The notes: generated by a model from the letters alone, not told the origin. 9,131 nt of DNA from JBBDWZ01 sp050732575 (GCA_050732575.1 JBOHRF010000202.1:1-9131); one strand, 5' to 3'; positions 1 through 7,492 are shown, counted from the stretch's first letter. A program made the numbers and translations.

Positions 1-2
1 TG

Positions 3-926
3 TTGGCGGCCACCCGCAATGACATCGTGCGCGAGGATCTGCACCGTGCGACTTCTGATGTTGATGCGCGCGTGGCGGCCGCGGCCCTACAGGCTATCGC
101 CGCAGATACGGTACGTGCACCCTATTTCATGTTCATCGAAAAACTCGCGCATCGGGATCCCGGTGTGCGCGCGGCCGCGCTGCGCGGATTACAGCGAAGA
201 TCCAGTCCCGCCGATCTGGAGTTGTTTCTGCAAGCGTATCAGCAGGGCGCCCGGGATACGTTGCGCGTTGCCCAACTGGCCGCCCTGGATGCTCTCGGTG
301 AACTGGCAAGAAAAGGAGTACCGGCTGCGCGCAGTTTTTTCTTGCGCTTCCGCAGGCCCGCAGACCCGTTACTGCACCAGCGTATCATCGATCGTCTGGG
401 CCCCGGTGAGTGGGCCCCCGTCAAACCCATCGAAACTTCCCGCACGGCAGCCTTCTATCGCAGCGCAGCACGACGCTTCTGGCATCCGGACAGCGCGTCC
501 GCGCGGCCGCGTGTGCGCATCACGACCGGCCCGGGCCAAATCGTGCTCGAACTGTTGCCGCAGGAAGCGCCCCTCACGGTGCTCAATTTCCTGACCCTGG
601 CCGAGCGCGGCTACTTTGACAATGGACGGTGGCATCGGGTAGTGCCCAACTTCGTGCTGCAAAGTGGCGATTCGCGCGGTGATGGAACGGGCGGCCCGGG
701 TTATGCCATCCGAGACGAGATCAACCGATTGCGCTACCAACGTGGCTCCGTGGGCATGGCATTGTCCGGACCCGATACCGGAGGCAGCCAGTGGTTCATT
801 ACGCATGCGCCGCAGCCCCATTTGGACGGCGGGTTCACGATTTTCGGCCATGTAGCCGAGGGGCTGGACGTGGCCGAGCAGGTCGTGCAAGATGACCCGA
901 TCCTCAAGATTGAAGTGATACGATGA
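3..926 (+). CDS. HEAT-repeat / cyclophilin-type peptidyl-prolyl cis-trans isomerase (5' partial)
   Basis: The reading frame is open from the window edge, so the N-terminus is missing; the TTG at position 3 is probably an internal Leu codon. Residues about 15-135 of the visible 307 are Ala/Leu-rich paired helices of HEAT type, with repeat-like segments near 21-33, 52-64 and 88-101. Residues about 170-307 are a cyclophilin domain: WHRVVPNFVLQSGD (210-223) carries the Arg, Phe and Gln expected of the catalytic pocket, GGSQWFIT (260-267) is the classic core motif, and HLDGGFTIFG (273-282) is the C-terminal motif. The position equivalent to Trp121 of human CypA is His273, a substitution that often alters cyclosporin binding rather than catalysis. 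The family catalyses proline cis-trans isomerisation during folding. A periplasmic role is inferred from the envelope genes downstream, because any signal peptide lies outside the window. The stop overlaps the next start as ATGA (923-926), which suggests translational coupling. Confidence 0.9.
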   Translation: MAATRNDIVREDLHRATSDVDARVAAAALQAIAADTVRAPYFMFIEKLAHRDPGVRAAALRGLQRRSSPADLELFLQAYQQGARDTLRVAQLAALDALGELARKGVPAARSFFLRFRRPADPLLHQRIIDRLGPGEWAPVKPIETSRTAAFYRSAARRFWHPDSASARPRVRITTGPGQIVLELLPQEAPLTVLNFLTLAERGYFDNGRWHRVVPNFVLQSGDSRGDGTGGPGYAIRDEINRLRYQRGSVGMALSGPDTGGSQWFITHAPQPHLDGGFTIFGHVAEGLDVAEQVVQDDPILKIEVIR

Positions 927-3859
927 AATGCGTTTGGTTTACCGTCTTGTGGGCCCTGATCATCACGTTTGGTGCACGCAGCAGCGGGTCTGCGCAAACC
1001 GTACCGTTTGGCAAGAACAAGATTCAATATGCCAACTTCCATTGGCGCATCCTGACCGGTGAGTACGTCGACGTCTACTATTATCCGGAGGAAGAAGCGG
1101 TGGCCCGGCTGGCGCTGAGCTACGCCGAGGAGAGCTACCGGATTTTGGAGCGCAGGTTTCAGCATCACCCATTTCGCCGCATCCCGTTGATAGTCTATTC
1201 CTCCGATCAACACTTCGAGCAGACCAACGTGTTTCCCGGTTTCATTCCGGAAGGTGTGCTTGGCTTCACCGAGTACCTCAAGCGCCGTGTAGCCCTGCCT
1301 TTCCGTGGTGATTACGATCAGTTCCGCAATACGTTGCGGCACGAGCTGGTACACGCATTTCAACTCTCCAAGATCGCTGAAGTACAGTCCCTGCATCCGC
1401 GCGTCCGTCGTCCATCGCCCCAGCAGGTGCACTGGTTCACGGAAGGATTGGCTGAGTTCTGGTCCAGCGAACAGTCCACGGAAGACGACATGTTCGTGCG
1501 TGACCTGGTTGTGCGTGGTCGCTTACCCGACATCGAACGGTTCACCTACACGTACAGCTTCATGTCCTATCCGCTGGGCGCGGAGCTGCACAAGTACTTG
1601 GCGCAACGCTTCGGCGAAGAGTACATCGTGCGCGTGTACGAGGATTTCTGGAAGTACGAGTCGTTCCCCAAAACGCTGGAAGGTGTGCTGGGCGTCGACC
1701 TGGACCGGCTGAGTAGCGAATTCCGTTACGCACTCGAGCAACGTTACTTTCCCGGTTACACCCAGAGACCCCCGCTGGCGTTGGGCGCGCGCGCAGTCGC
1801 ACATCGCGGCGGCGCCAACGTCAAACCGATCATCTACCAGCTGCCTGCAGATACGGCCGTCCGCCTGCTTTTTCTTTCACCCCGCACGGGCTACACGACC
1901 CTGTATTCCACCACGCTGCGCGCAGGCGAGGACGGTCTCGAGACCATGCTGGCAGGCGAGCGCTCTGCGGAGTTCGAGTCCTTCCACGCCCACGAATCTG
2001 GGTTCGACGTCAATGCGCAGCAGGTAGTGGCGCTGGTGACGCGCTACATGGAGCGTGATGCACTCGTGCTTTGGGACCTGACCCAGCGCAAGATGGTCGG
2101 TCGCTATCAATGGCCCGATCTGGTCGGTATCAGGTCGCCCGCCTGGCACCCGCGCGGCTCACGCGTGGTGTTCGAAGGGCTGTCCACGGCCGGCTTGTCC
2201 GACCTGTACGTCATCGATTTCGAGACGCAGCAACGAACTGCGCTCACCTCCGATCGGTATGGAGACCACGATCCGGATTGGTCGCCCGATGGAAGCACCA
2301 TTGTCTTCGCTTCCGACCGCACGAGTTACGGCAACCTGGGTTATACCAACCTGTACGCGCTGGATGCCGCGTCTGGTGCTCTGCGTACGCTCACGCACGG
2401 CCGCTGGCACGATCAGCAGCCACGCTGGTCCAATCGAGGCGACCGCATTGCCTTCAGCTCGGACCGCACTGGCATTTACGACCTGTATGCTGTAGACCTG
2501 CAGGGCGCTGGCGTTCGACTCACGGGCATGACCGGAGGCGCATTTGATCCGGAATGGCTGCCCGATGACCGCGGACTGGTGTTCGCTGGATTCTCGGAAG
2601 GCAGCTTCCGAGTGTATCACTATGCTCTGCCGGCCGAGCCGGCCAACACGCCCGTGGTCGCGCTGGAAAATGGTGAAACAGCGCCCGGCTGGGATTGGGA
2701 GAGCAGCCCGAGCAAGGGCAGCTCGCCGCCGCGCACCAATGCGTACCGAGCGATCGATCGCATCTCGCTCGACTTTGCGGGTGGCGACGCCGTCTTCGCG
2801 CCCGGATTAGGCTCAGCGCAGGGTGCACAATTCCTGCTTAGCGATCTGCTGGGAAATCACATCGTGTTTGCCGGTATTTCCGCCGTGCAGGCTGACGATC
2901 TCAGTGACTTCGTGGACAACTTCAGCGGCAACCTTCTGTACCTGAACCTGGCGCGCCGATTGAACTACGGGGTTGGCGTGTTCCGTTTCGAAGGTCGATT
3001 CCGCGATGTGGCGTACGACATCTACAACGAGACAACGGCTGGTGGCTATTTCCTGGCCAGCTATCCGATTTCTCGATTCAACCGGCTCGAGCTACAGCTG
3101 GCCGTGGAGCAAAGCAAGCGCGATGACATTGACGACTTCAACGATGAATTCCTGCCTGGCGCTGTCGATACGCGCGATCTGACGCGCCGCGGAACGCTGG
3201 CCAGCAACTACTTGTCGTACGTGAAGGACAACACATTGTGGCTGCCCACAGGGCCGGTGGACGGCGAGCGCTACAATCTGACCGTGGGCCTGGTCAGTTG
3301 CTTCGCGTGCATTTATCCGAGTGAGGTGACCGGCGATCCCATCAGTCGCGGTGCTGCGGTCGACAACTACGTTCTGGTCGGCGACTACCGCCGCTACTTT
3401 CGCACCACGCAATACAGCGCGTACGCTGTGCGCGGCTACCTCTATTACAGTGCGGGTACTCTGCCCGGGCGCGCGGTGCTCGGAGGCCCCCACCGGTTGC
3501 GTGGCTACCCGCGTTTCTCGTTGGCCGGCTCTCGAATCTGGTTGCTCAATCAGGAATGGAGATTCCCCATTCTCAATAGCCTGAGCCTGAGCTTTCCTTT
3601 TGGTGATTTGCGGCTGCCCGGCGTGCAGGGTGCGCTTTTTGCCGACGCAGGCTCGAGTTGGCTCGAATCACAATCCAGACCTCGCGGTACCTGGGGCAGC
3701 TATGGGCTTGGATTTCGCACGTCGCTTGGACCACCGTTTGTGTTGCGCATGGATGTCGGTCGCCGTTTTCGCGCGGGTGCCATGCCACCGGTTGTCTTTG
3801 GTAGCGGGGAGCGCTTCTCCGATACCTTCGTGGACTTCTTCTTGGGCTTCAACTATTGA
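923..3859 (+). CDS. Exported metalloprotease-like / TolB-like propeller / Omp85-type barrel fusion protein
   Basis: This 978-aa protein begins with a signal peptide (hydrophobic stretch at about 4-17, likely cleavage after SGSA at 21-24). Residues about 35-280 resemble the peptidase-MA/gluzincin group: HELVH at 140-144 is a zinc HExxH motif, and WFTEGLAEF (171-179) supplies the downstream Glu ligand at 174. Residues about 290-570 hold TolB/PD40-type beta-propeller blades, with recurring W-(S/H)-P-(D/R)-G and (F)ASDR/SSDR signatures near 405-420, 449-466, 498-514 and 541-556. Residues about 612-978 look like a 16-strand-sized beta barrel of the bacterial surface-antigen/Omp85 family. GGPHRLRGY (854-862) matches the conserved (V/L)RG(F/Y) loop-6 motif of BamA/TamA proteins, and the chain ends in an aromatic beta-signal, FFLGFNY. 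No POTRA domains are visible. The only mature cysteines form CFAC (793-796). I infer an outer-membrane protein with a periplasmic protease-propeller part, possibly acting in membrane-protein assembly or quality control; its substrate is unknown. Start ATG overlaps the upstream stop. Confidence 0.87.
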   Translation: MKCVWFTVLWALIITFGARSSGSAQTVPFGKNKIQYANFHWRILTGEYVDVYYYPEEEAVARLALSYAEESYRILERRFQHHPFRRIPLIVYSSDQHFEQTNVFPGFIPEGVLGFTEYLKRRVALPFRGDYDQFRNTLRHELVHAFQLSKIAEVQSLHPRVRRPSPQQVHWFTEGLAEFWSSEQSTEDDMFVRDLVVRGRLPDIERFTYTYSFMSYPLGAELHKYLAQRFGEEYIVRVYEDFWKYESFPKTLEGVLGVDLDRLSSEFRYALEQRYFPGYTQRPPLALGARAVAHRGGANVKPIIYQLPADTAVRLLFLSPRTGYTTLYSTTLRAGEDGLETMLAGERSAEFESFHAHESGFDVNAQQVVALVTRYMERDALVLWDLTQRKMVGRYQWPDLVGIRSPAWHPRGSRVVFEGLSTAGLSDLYVIDFETQQRTALTSDRYGDHDPDWSPDGSTIVFASDRTSYGNLGYTNLYALDAASGALRTLTHGRWHDQQPRWSNRGDRIAFSSDRTGIYDLYAVDLQGAGVRLTGMTGGAFDPEWLPDDRGLVFAGFSEGSFRVYHYALPAEPANTPVVALENGETAPGWDWESSPSKGSSPPRTNAYRAIDRISLDFAGGDAVFAPGLGSAQGAQFLLSDLLGNHIVFAGISAVQADDLSDFVDNFSGNLLYLNLARRLNYGVGVFRFEGRFRDVAYDIYNETTAGGYFLASYPISRFNRLELQLAVEQSKRDDIDDFNDEFLPGAVDTRDLTRRGTLASNYLSYVKDNTLWLPTGPVDGERYNLTVGLVSCFACIYPSEVTGDPISRGAAVDNYVLVGDYRRYFRTTQYSAYAVRGYLYYSAGTLPGRAVLGGPHRLRGYPRFSLAGSRIWLLNQEWRFPILNSLSLSFPFGDLRLPGVQGALFADAGSSWLESQSRPRGTWGSYGLGFRTSLGPPFVLRMDVGRRFRAGAMPPVVFGSGERFSDTFVDFFLGFNY

Positions 3860-4560
3860 ACGTGCCGCTTTCCCATCGTATTAGGGGCCTCGCCTACGCG
3901 CGCGTTGCCGTTGTCGCGTTGCCCATGCTGCTCGCTTCGTGCGCGGCCCGGCCGCAGTCACCCTCCGGCGAGGCAGACCCGGCGGCGGAAGCGCGCGCCG
4001 TGCAGAGTACGCAGCTTCGCGCGCCGCTGCGCCTGATATTCGCATGGTCGTTGCAGGACCGCGATGCGCGCTTTGCCGGTGAAGGCGTGACCCGGCTGGA
4101 GCCGCCCTACCGGGCCCGGCTCGATCTGTTTGGACCCCGTGGTGAGGGTTACCTGAGCGCGGCGTTGGTCGACTTCGATTTGCGCCTGCCCCCAGGAACA
4201 ACCTCAGAGGTCCTGCCCCCGCCGGCGCTCTTCTGGACTGTGCTTGGCGTGTTCCGCGCCCCGCAGTCGGCCCGGCTGGTGAGCACGCGCGGCGACAGCA
4301 CCACCAGTGAGCTGGTCTATCGCGCTGGCAATCAGACCTGGACATTCAGCCTGGTAAATGGCCGGCTGCAGCGAGCCGAATGGCAGGGACCCGAGCAGGG
4401 CAGACAAACCGTTGAGATCAAGGAATTCGGCGAGCGTGACTTGCCGGCCCGTGTGGTGTACAGGGACTGGCGCGCTTTCCGTGAACTGTCTCTGACGTTG
4501 ACTCGAGTTTATGACGCAGAATCGTTTCCCCCTGAGATTTGGACGCCGGGCGCGCGGTAG
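3856..4560 (+). CDS. Putative LolB/LolA-fold outer-membrane lipoprotein
   Basis: A 234-aa product with a short basic N-terminus, a hydrophobic segment (17-26) and lipobox LLASC ending at Cys29, so it is very likely a signal-peptidase-II lipoprotein. No strong named family is obvious. The remainder is predicted all-beta: a strand pattern around LIFAWSLQDRDARFAGEG (60-77), then RARLDLFGPRGEGY (86-99), an Ala/Pro-rich middle containing LFWTVLGVF (125-133) and a strand-rich end (VYRAGNQTWTFSLVNGRLQ). This order resembles LolB/LolA or DUF4292-type half-barrels, which bind lipoprotein acyl chains; that is my inference from pattern and length, not a confirmed match. TTG at 3856 overlaps the upstream stop as TTGA; GTG at 3862 is an alternative start, and both keep the signal peptide. 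The next gene starts 50 bases before this one ends. Its place between a barrel protein and an LptE-like gene supports an envelope-assembly role. Confidence 0.75.
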   Translation: MNVPLSHRIRGLAYARVAVVALPMLLASCAARPQSPSGEADPAAEARAVQSTQLRAPLRLIFAWSLQDRDARFAGEGVTRLEPPYRARLDLFGPRGEGYLSAALVDFDLRLPPGTTSEVLPPPALFWTVLGVFRAPQSARLVSTRGDSTTSELVYRAGNQTWTFSLVNGRLQRAEWQGPEQGRQTVEIKEFGERDLPARVVYRDWRAFRELSLTLTRVYDAESFPPEIWTPGAR

Positions 4561-5056
4561 CGCCCTGCTGGTCGTGGCGCTGGCCGCCAACCTGCTGTCT
4601 TGCAGCTACGGCTTTCAGGGTGGCGGCGGATTCCCATCGGAGATCCGCACTGTCTACATCCGGCCATTCGACAACACCACTCCGTACGTGGATCTGGACC
4701 AAATGTTGTTCAGTAAGCTGAATGAGCGGCTGCCGCGGGCTCTCGGTGTGCGTCCGGCCGGCGAGGAAGTGGCGGATGCATGGGTACGCGGCAAGATCAC
4801 CCGCTATGAAGATGTTGCTCAGAACTATCGCCCCGGCGATACACGCGGCAACGTTGAAGTCATTCAGCACCAGGTGCAAATCACGATCGAGATACAACTC
4901 ATCAATCGGCGCAACAACACGGTGCTCTGGGAGTCGCAGACCTTGACCGGCCGCGGTGAATACCAGCCGGCCAGTCAAACGGACCAGGTGGCTCGTGAGT
5001 TAGCACTCAACAACCTTCTGCAACAAATCATCGACGGCGCACAATCGCAGTGGTGA
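4511..5056 (+). CDS. lptE: LptE-like LPS-assembly lipoprotein
   Basis: A 181-aa lipoprotein: basic N-terminus, hydrophobic helix (about 18-29) and lipobox NLLSC with acylated Cys31. Directly after it comes the LptE signature order CSYGF, a Gly-rich turn, then IRTVYIRPFDNTTPY (45-59), which matches the family pattern of a strand reading roughly tVaIp-F-N-T. A helix follows (LDQMLFSKLNERL, 62-74), then strands around VEVIQHQVQITIEIQLIN (115-132), and a C-terminal helix rich in Gln/Leu. Length and layout fit LptE, the plug subunit of the LptD-LptE translocon that inserts lipopolysaccharide into the outer membrane. Divergent LptE proteins are hard to separate from other small SLOG-free envelope lipoproteins by eye, so the symbol is probable rather than certain. 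ATG 4511 is preferred because later starts would destroy the signal peptide. Its first 50 bases lie inside the upstream gene in another frame, and no good Shine-Dalgarno is visible, so translation is probably coupled. No lptD is in the window. Confidence 0.8.
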   Translation: MTQNRFPLRFGRRARGSALLVVALAANLLSCSYGFQGGGGFPSEIRTVYIRPFDNTTPYVDLDQMLFSKLNERLPRALGVRPAGEEVADAWVRGKITRYEDVAQNYRPGDTRGNVEVIQHQVQITIEIQLINRRNNTVLWESQTLTGRGEYQPASQTDQVARELALNNLLQQIIDGAQSQW

Positions 5057-6033
5057 ACGCGCCTGAGCGTTCCGGCGCCTCTGGCGGAGGGCTGCGGATC
5101 GGTACGCGCAGCAGCACTTTGGCCCTGTGGCAGGCGGAACAAGTCAGAGCGCGTTTGTTGGACCTCGATCCGCATCGATCAATCGAAGTGCAGATCGTGC
5201 GCACCACGGGTGATCAGATTTCCGACAAGGCGTTATCACAAATTGGCGATCGGGGCATCTTCACGAAGGAACTCGATCGTGCACTGCTCGAGCAGCAGGT
5301 CGATCTGGCCGTGCACTCGCTCAAGGATCTGCCCACTGAAATTACAGAGGGTATATGCGTGTCGGCAGTTCTCGAGCGTATCGACCCGCGTGACGCGCTC
5401 GTGGTTGCCCCGGGCCGCCCTCGCCGACTGCACGAGCTGCCCGCAGGCGCGCGCATAGGGACGAGTTCGCTGCGTCGCCGTGCTCAGCTCCTCGCGCGTC
5501 GCGCCGACCTCGTCATCGAGGATATGCGCGGAAATCTGGACACTCGCCTGGCTCGTATTGCCGACGGGGTTTACGACGCGGCCGTGCTCGCGTGGGCGGG
5601 CATTGCGCGACTCGGGCGTCAGGATAGCGTGGCTGAGATACTCGAAGTACCGGCCTGGTTGCCAGCCGCAGGCCAGGGGGCGCTGGCCGTAACGACGCGT
5701 TGCCATGATGCGGGTGTAATCGGGGCCGTTCAACCGCTGGACCATGCGCAAACCCGTGCCGCGACCACCGCCGAACGTGCCTTCCTGGGCACGCTCCACG
5801 GCGGCTGCCAGGTTCCGATCGGCGTGCTCGGGATGGTAGCCGCTGAACTCGACCTGCATGGTGTGGTTGCATCCTTGGATGGAGAGCGGGTGGTTCGAGG
5901 GCATTTGCGAGGTCCTTTGTCCCAGCCTGCCGATCTGGGACGACAACTCGCCGAGCAACTGCTGGCTCGAGGCGCAGGTGACATCCTCAACGAAATCCGA
6001 GCGCAACAGCTCCCCCGGCCCGCGGCACCATGA
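5053..6033 (+). CDS. hemC: Hydroxymethylbilane synthase (porphobilinogen deaminase)
   Basis: HemC joins four porphobilinogen molecules into hydroxymethylbilane in the cytoplasm, a shared step of haem and other tetrapyrrole synthesis. The 326-aa product has the full set of family motifs: LRIGTRSSTLALWQAE near the N-terminus; DLAVHSLKDLP, whose K91-D92 pair corresponds to the catalytic Lys83-Asp84 region of the E. coli enzyme; GTSSLRRRAQ; RGNLDTRLARI for binding the growing chain; and TLHGGCQVPIG, in which Cys252 is the attachment site for the dipyrromethane cofactor. Length is normal for the family (about 310-330). Two GTG codons are possible starts, 5050 and 5053; 5053 is chosen because it makes a GTGA overlap with the upstream stop (5054-5056), matching other junctions here. 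No other tetrapyrrole gene is in the window, so hemC is separated from its usual partners. Confidence 0.97.
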   Translation: MNAPERSGASGGGLRIGTRSSTLALWQAEQVRARLLDLDPHRSIEVQIVRTTGDQISDKALSQIGDRGIFTKELDRALLEQQVDLAVHSLKDLPTEITEGICVSAVLERIDPRDALVVAPGRPRRLHELPAGARIGTSSLRRRAQLLARRADLVIEDMRGNLDTRLARIADGVYDAAVLAWAGIARLGRQDSVAEILEVPAWLPAAGQGALAVTTRCHDAGVIGAVQPLDHAQTRAATTAERAFLGTLHGGCQVPIGVLGMVAAELDLHGVVASLDGERVVRGHLRGPLSQPADLGRQLAEQLLARGAGDILNEIRAQQLPRPAAP

Positions 6034-6097
6034 CCCGTTCGTTCCTTTCCGGCTCATTCCAACACCGGCATCCTCGAACCCGCGGGCCGGATATCGT

Positions 6098-6102
6098 GAG
6101 GA
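6098..6102 (+). promoter_or_regulatory. Shine-Dalgarno for rph
   Basis: GAGGA lies 4 bases upstream of ATG 6107 and supports that start over the longer open frame that runs back into hemC. It is the clearest ribosome-binding site in the protein-coding run, in line with rph being the only gene here preceded by a spacer (6034-6106). I see no convincing promoter or terminator in that spacer. Confidence 0.65.
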
Positions 6103-6106
6103 AAGC

Positions 6107-6820
6107 ATGAGCGTGCGTACGGGACGCAGCACTATCGAACTGCGTGCCACCCAACTGGAGATCGGCGTTGCCCCCTACGCCGAAGGCTCATGTCTCATCC
6201 ATACTGGCCTGACGCGCGTGTTATGCACGGCCACCGTGGAAGAGAATGTTCCGGAATGGCGGCGCGGATCCGGTAAGGGTTGGGTCACCGCGGAGTACGC
6301 CATGTTGCCGCGCGCAACAACCACCCGCACGGGTCGCGAACGCGGCAAAGTTGGTGGCCGCACGCAAGAGATTCAGCGTCTCATTGGCCGCGCGCTGCGC
6401 GCCAGCATGGACCTCGGCGCCCTGGGCGAGAACTCCATAATCGTGGATTGCGACGTACTGGTTGCCGATGGGGGCACGCGAACGGCCGCCATCACGGGCG
6501 CCGCGGTGGCCTTGCTGCAGGCCTGCAACTGGATGGTGCAGCAACAACGCCTGGACGCTTCACCCATGCGCCAATTCGTGGCCGCGGTCAGCGTGGGCTT
6601 GCTCAACGGCGAGCCGCGGCTCGACCTCAATTACGCGGAGGACTCGGCCGCCGATGTTGATCTGAACATCGTGGCGCTGGAGGACGGTGGCCTGGTGGAA
6701 GTGCAAGGCACTGCCGAACGCAGCAGTTTCACACGCTCGCAGCTCGATCAGATCCTCGATTTGGGGTTGGCTGGCATCCGCACGCTCGTGGGCCATCAAC
6801 AGCGCGCGCTCCGTCGGTGA
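6107..6820 (+). CDS. rph: Ribonuclease PH
   Basis: RNase PH is a phosphate-dependent 3'-to-5' exoribonuclease that trims tRNA precursors and helps degrade structured RNA; it normally forms a hexamer in the cytoplasm. The 237-aa product is the usual length. Visible family motifs are YAEGSCLIHTG and VLCTATVEENVP (N-terminal half), GWVTAEYAMLPRAT (58-71), GRTQEIQRLIGRALR (84-98), DCDVLVADGGTRTAAITGA (114-132) with the phosphate-binding Arg125, and DLNYAEDSAADVDLN (173-187), where Asp179 and Asp185 match the metal-binding catalytic aspartates. All key residues are intact, so it should be active. The frame stays open upstream to 5858, but homology begins at ATG 6107, which has a Shine-Dalgarno. 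The stop overlaps the next start as GTGA. The rph-rdgB pair is a common bacterial arrangement, and here both sit just upstream of four tRNA genes that lack encoded CCA ends. Confidence 0.97.
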   Translation: MSVRTGRSTIELRATQLEIGVAPYAEGSCLIHTGLTRVLCTATVEENVPEWRRGSGKGWVTAEYAMLPRATTTRTGRERGKVGGRTQEIQRLIGRALRASMDLGALGENSIIVDCDVLVADGGTRTAAITGAAVALLQACNWMVQQQRLDASPMRQFVAAVSVGLLNGEPRLDLNYAEDSAADVDLNIVALEDGGLVEVQGTAERSSFTRSQLDQILDLGLAGIRTLVGHQQRALRR

Positions 6821-7437
6821 ACCAGTTGCTCCTGGCCACGCGCAGCGCACACAAGGCGCGCGAGATCCGCGCCATCCTCGCTCATCAAACTCGTCTGTTA
6901 GTCACGCTGGACGACGTTGGCATCTCGGCATCAGACCAGGAAGACGAACTCGAGCACGCACCCACGTTCCTGGAGAATGCGCGGGCCAAGGCTCTGTACT
7001 TTGCACGCTCTACGGGCCTGCCCACGCTGGCCGACGACTCCGGTCTGGAAGTCGATGCGCTCAACCGCGAACCTGGCGTGCGCACTCGCCGTTTTGCGCT
7101 CGATGCCGGGTGTTTGAATCTCTCACCCACTGAGCTCGATCGAGTCAACAACCAGCTGTTACTCGATCGACTCACGAATGTACCGGCTGGACGGCGTGGT
7201 GCGCGCTATGTCTGCGCAGCCGTGATGGTCACACCCGACGGGCGCTCGTGCGCCTCACTCGGCACCTGCCTCGGTGAAATCGCCTTAGCTTCGCACGGTG
7301 ATGGCGGGTTTGGCTACGATCCGCTGTTTTATTTGCCTGACCTGTGCGCAACCTTCGCGCAACTCTCGTCGGGTCTGAAGAATGAACGCAGCCATCGCGC
7401 TCGAGCATTCCGCGCTCTCGCAACCATTCTCCACTGA
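6817..7437 (+). CDS. rdgB: RdgB/HAM1-family XTP/dITP pyrophosphatase
   Basis: This cytoplasmic enzyme hydrolyses deaminated purine nucleotides (XTP, ITP, dITP) to monophosphates and keeps them out of DNA and RNA. The 206-aa product shows the HAM1 family motifs: LLATRSAHKAREI at the N-terminus (usual form LATgNxgKlrE), TFLENARAKA (50-59), LPTLADDSGLEVDAL (68-82) with the conserved Asp73-Asp74, GDGGFGYDPLFYLPD (161-175), and KNERSHRARAF (188-198) containing the family SHR motif. Two positions deviate: the first motif has Arg-Ser where Gly-Asn is usual, and PGVRTRRFA (86-94) replaces the common PGvySARyaG. The essential Lys13 and the acidic residues remain, so activity is likely. GTG 6817 overlaps the rph stop (6818-6820), which makes co-translation likely. 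No hairpin-plus-T-run terminator is obvious after the stop. Confidence 0.95.
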   Translation: MNQLLLATRSAHKAREIRAILAHQTRLLVTLDDVGISASDQEDELEHAPTFLENARAKALYFARSTGLPTLADDSGLEVDALNREPGVRTRRFALDAGCLNLSPTELDRVNNQLLLDRLTNVPAGRRGARYVCAAVMVTPDGRSCASLGTCLGEIALASHGDGGFGYDPLFYLPDLCATFAQLSSGLKNERSHRARAFRALATILH

Positions 7438-7440
7438 CCC

Positions 7441-7452
7441 TCATGGCCATGA
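7441..7452. repeat. 12-base perfect palindrome after rdgB
   Basis: TCATGGCCATGA reads the same on both strands and begins 4 bases after the rdgB stop, 24 bases before the tRNA-Pro -35 element. It could be an operator half-site pair, but about two such palindromes are expected by chance in a window this size, so function is unproven. Confidence 0.35.
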
Positions 7453-7469
7453 TCCGCTTCTATCATCCA

Positions 7470-7492
7470 TTTAGCGTTGACCGAGTTTAGCG
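7470..7492. repeat. Direct repeat TTTAGCG flanking the -35 element
   Basis: TTTAGCG occurs at 7470-7476 and again at 7486-7492, 16 bases apart, on either side of the TTGACC hexamer. The second copy lies in the palindrome TAGCGCTA (7488-7495). The arrangement could be a regulator site at the tRNA promoter; no known regulator is recognised. Confidence 0.4.

Noticed and set aside
734..1432. Minus-strand open frame of 232 codons, and a similar one at 4418-4978
   Set aside because: Both lie antisense to well-supported genes and show no recognisable domain.
5858..6106. N-terminal extension of rph
   Set aside because: RNase PH homology begins at ATG 6107, which has a Shine-Dalgarno; the extension overlaps hemC by 176 bases.
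5236..6150. Minus-strand open frame of 304 codons
   Set aside because: Antisense to hemC, whose motifs are complete; long antisense frames are common at this GC content.
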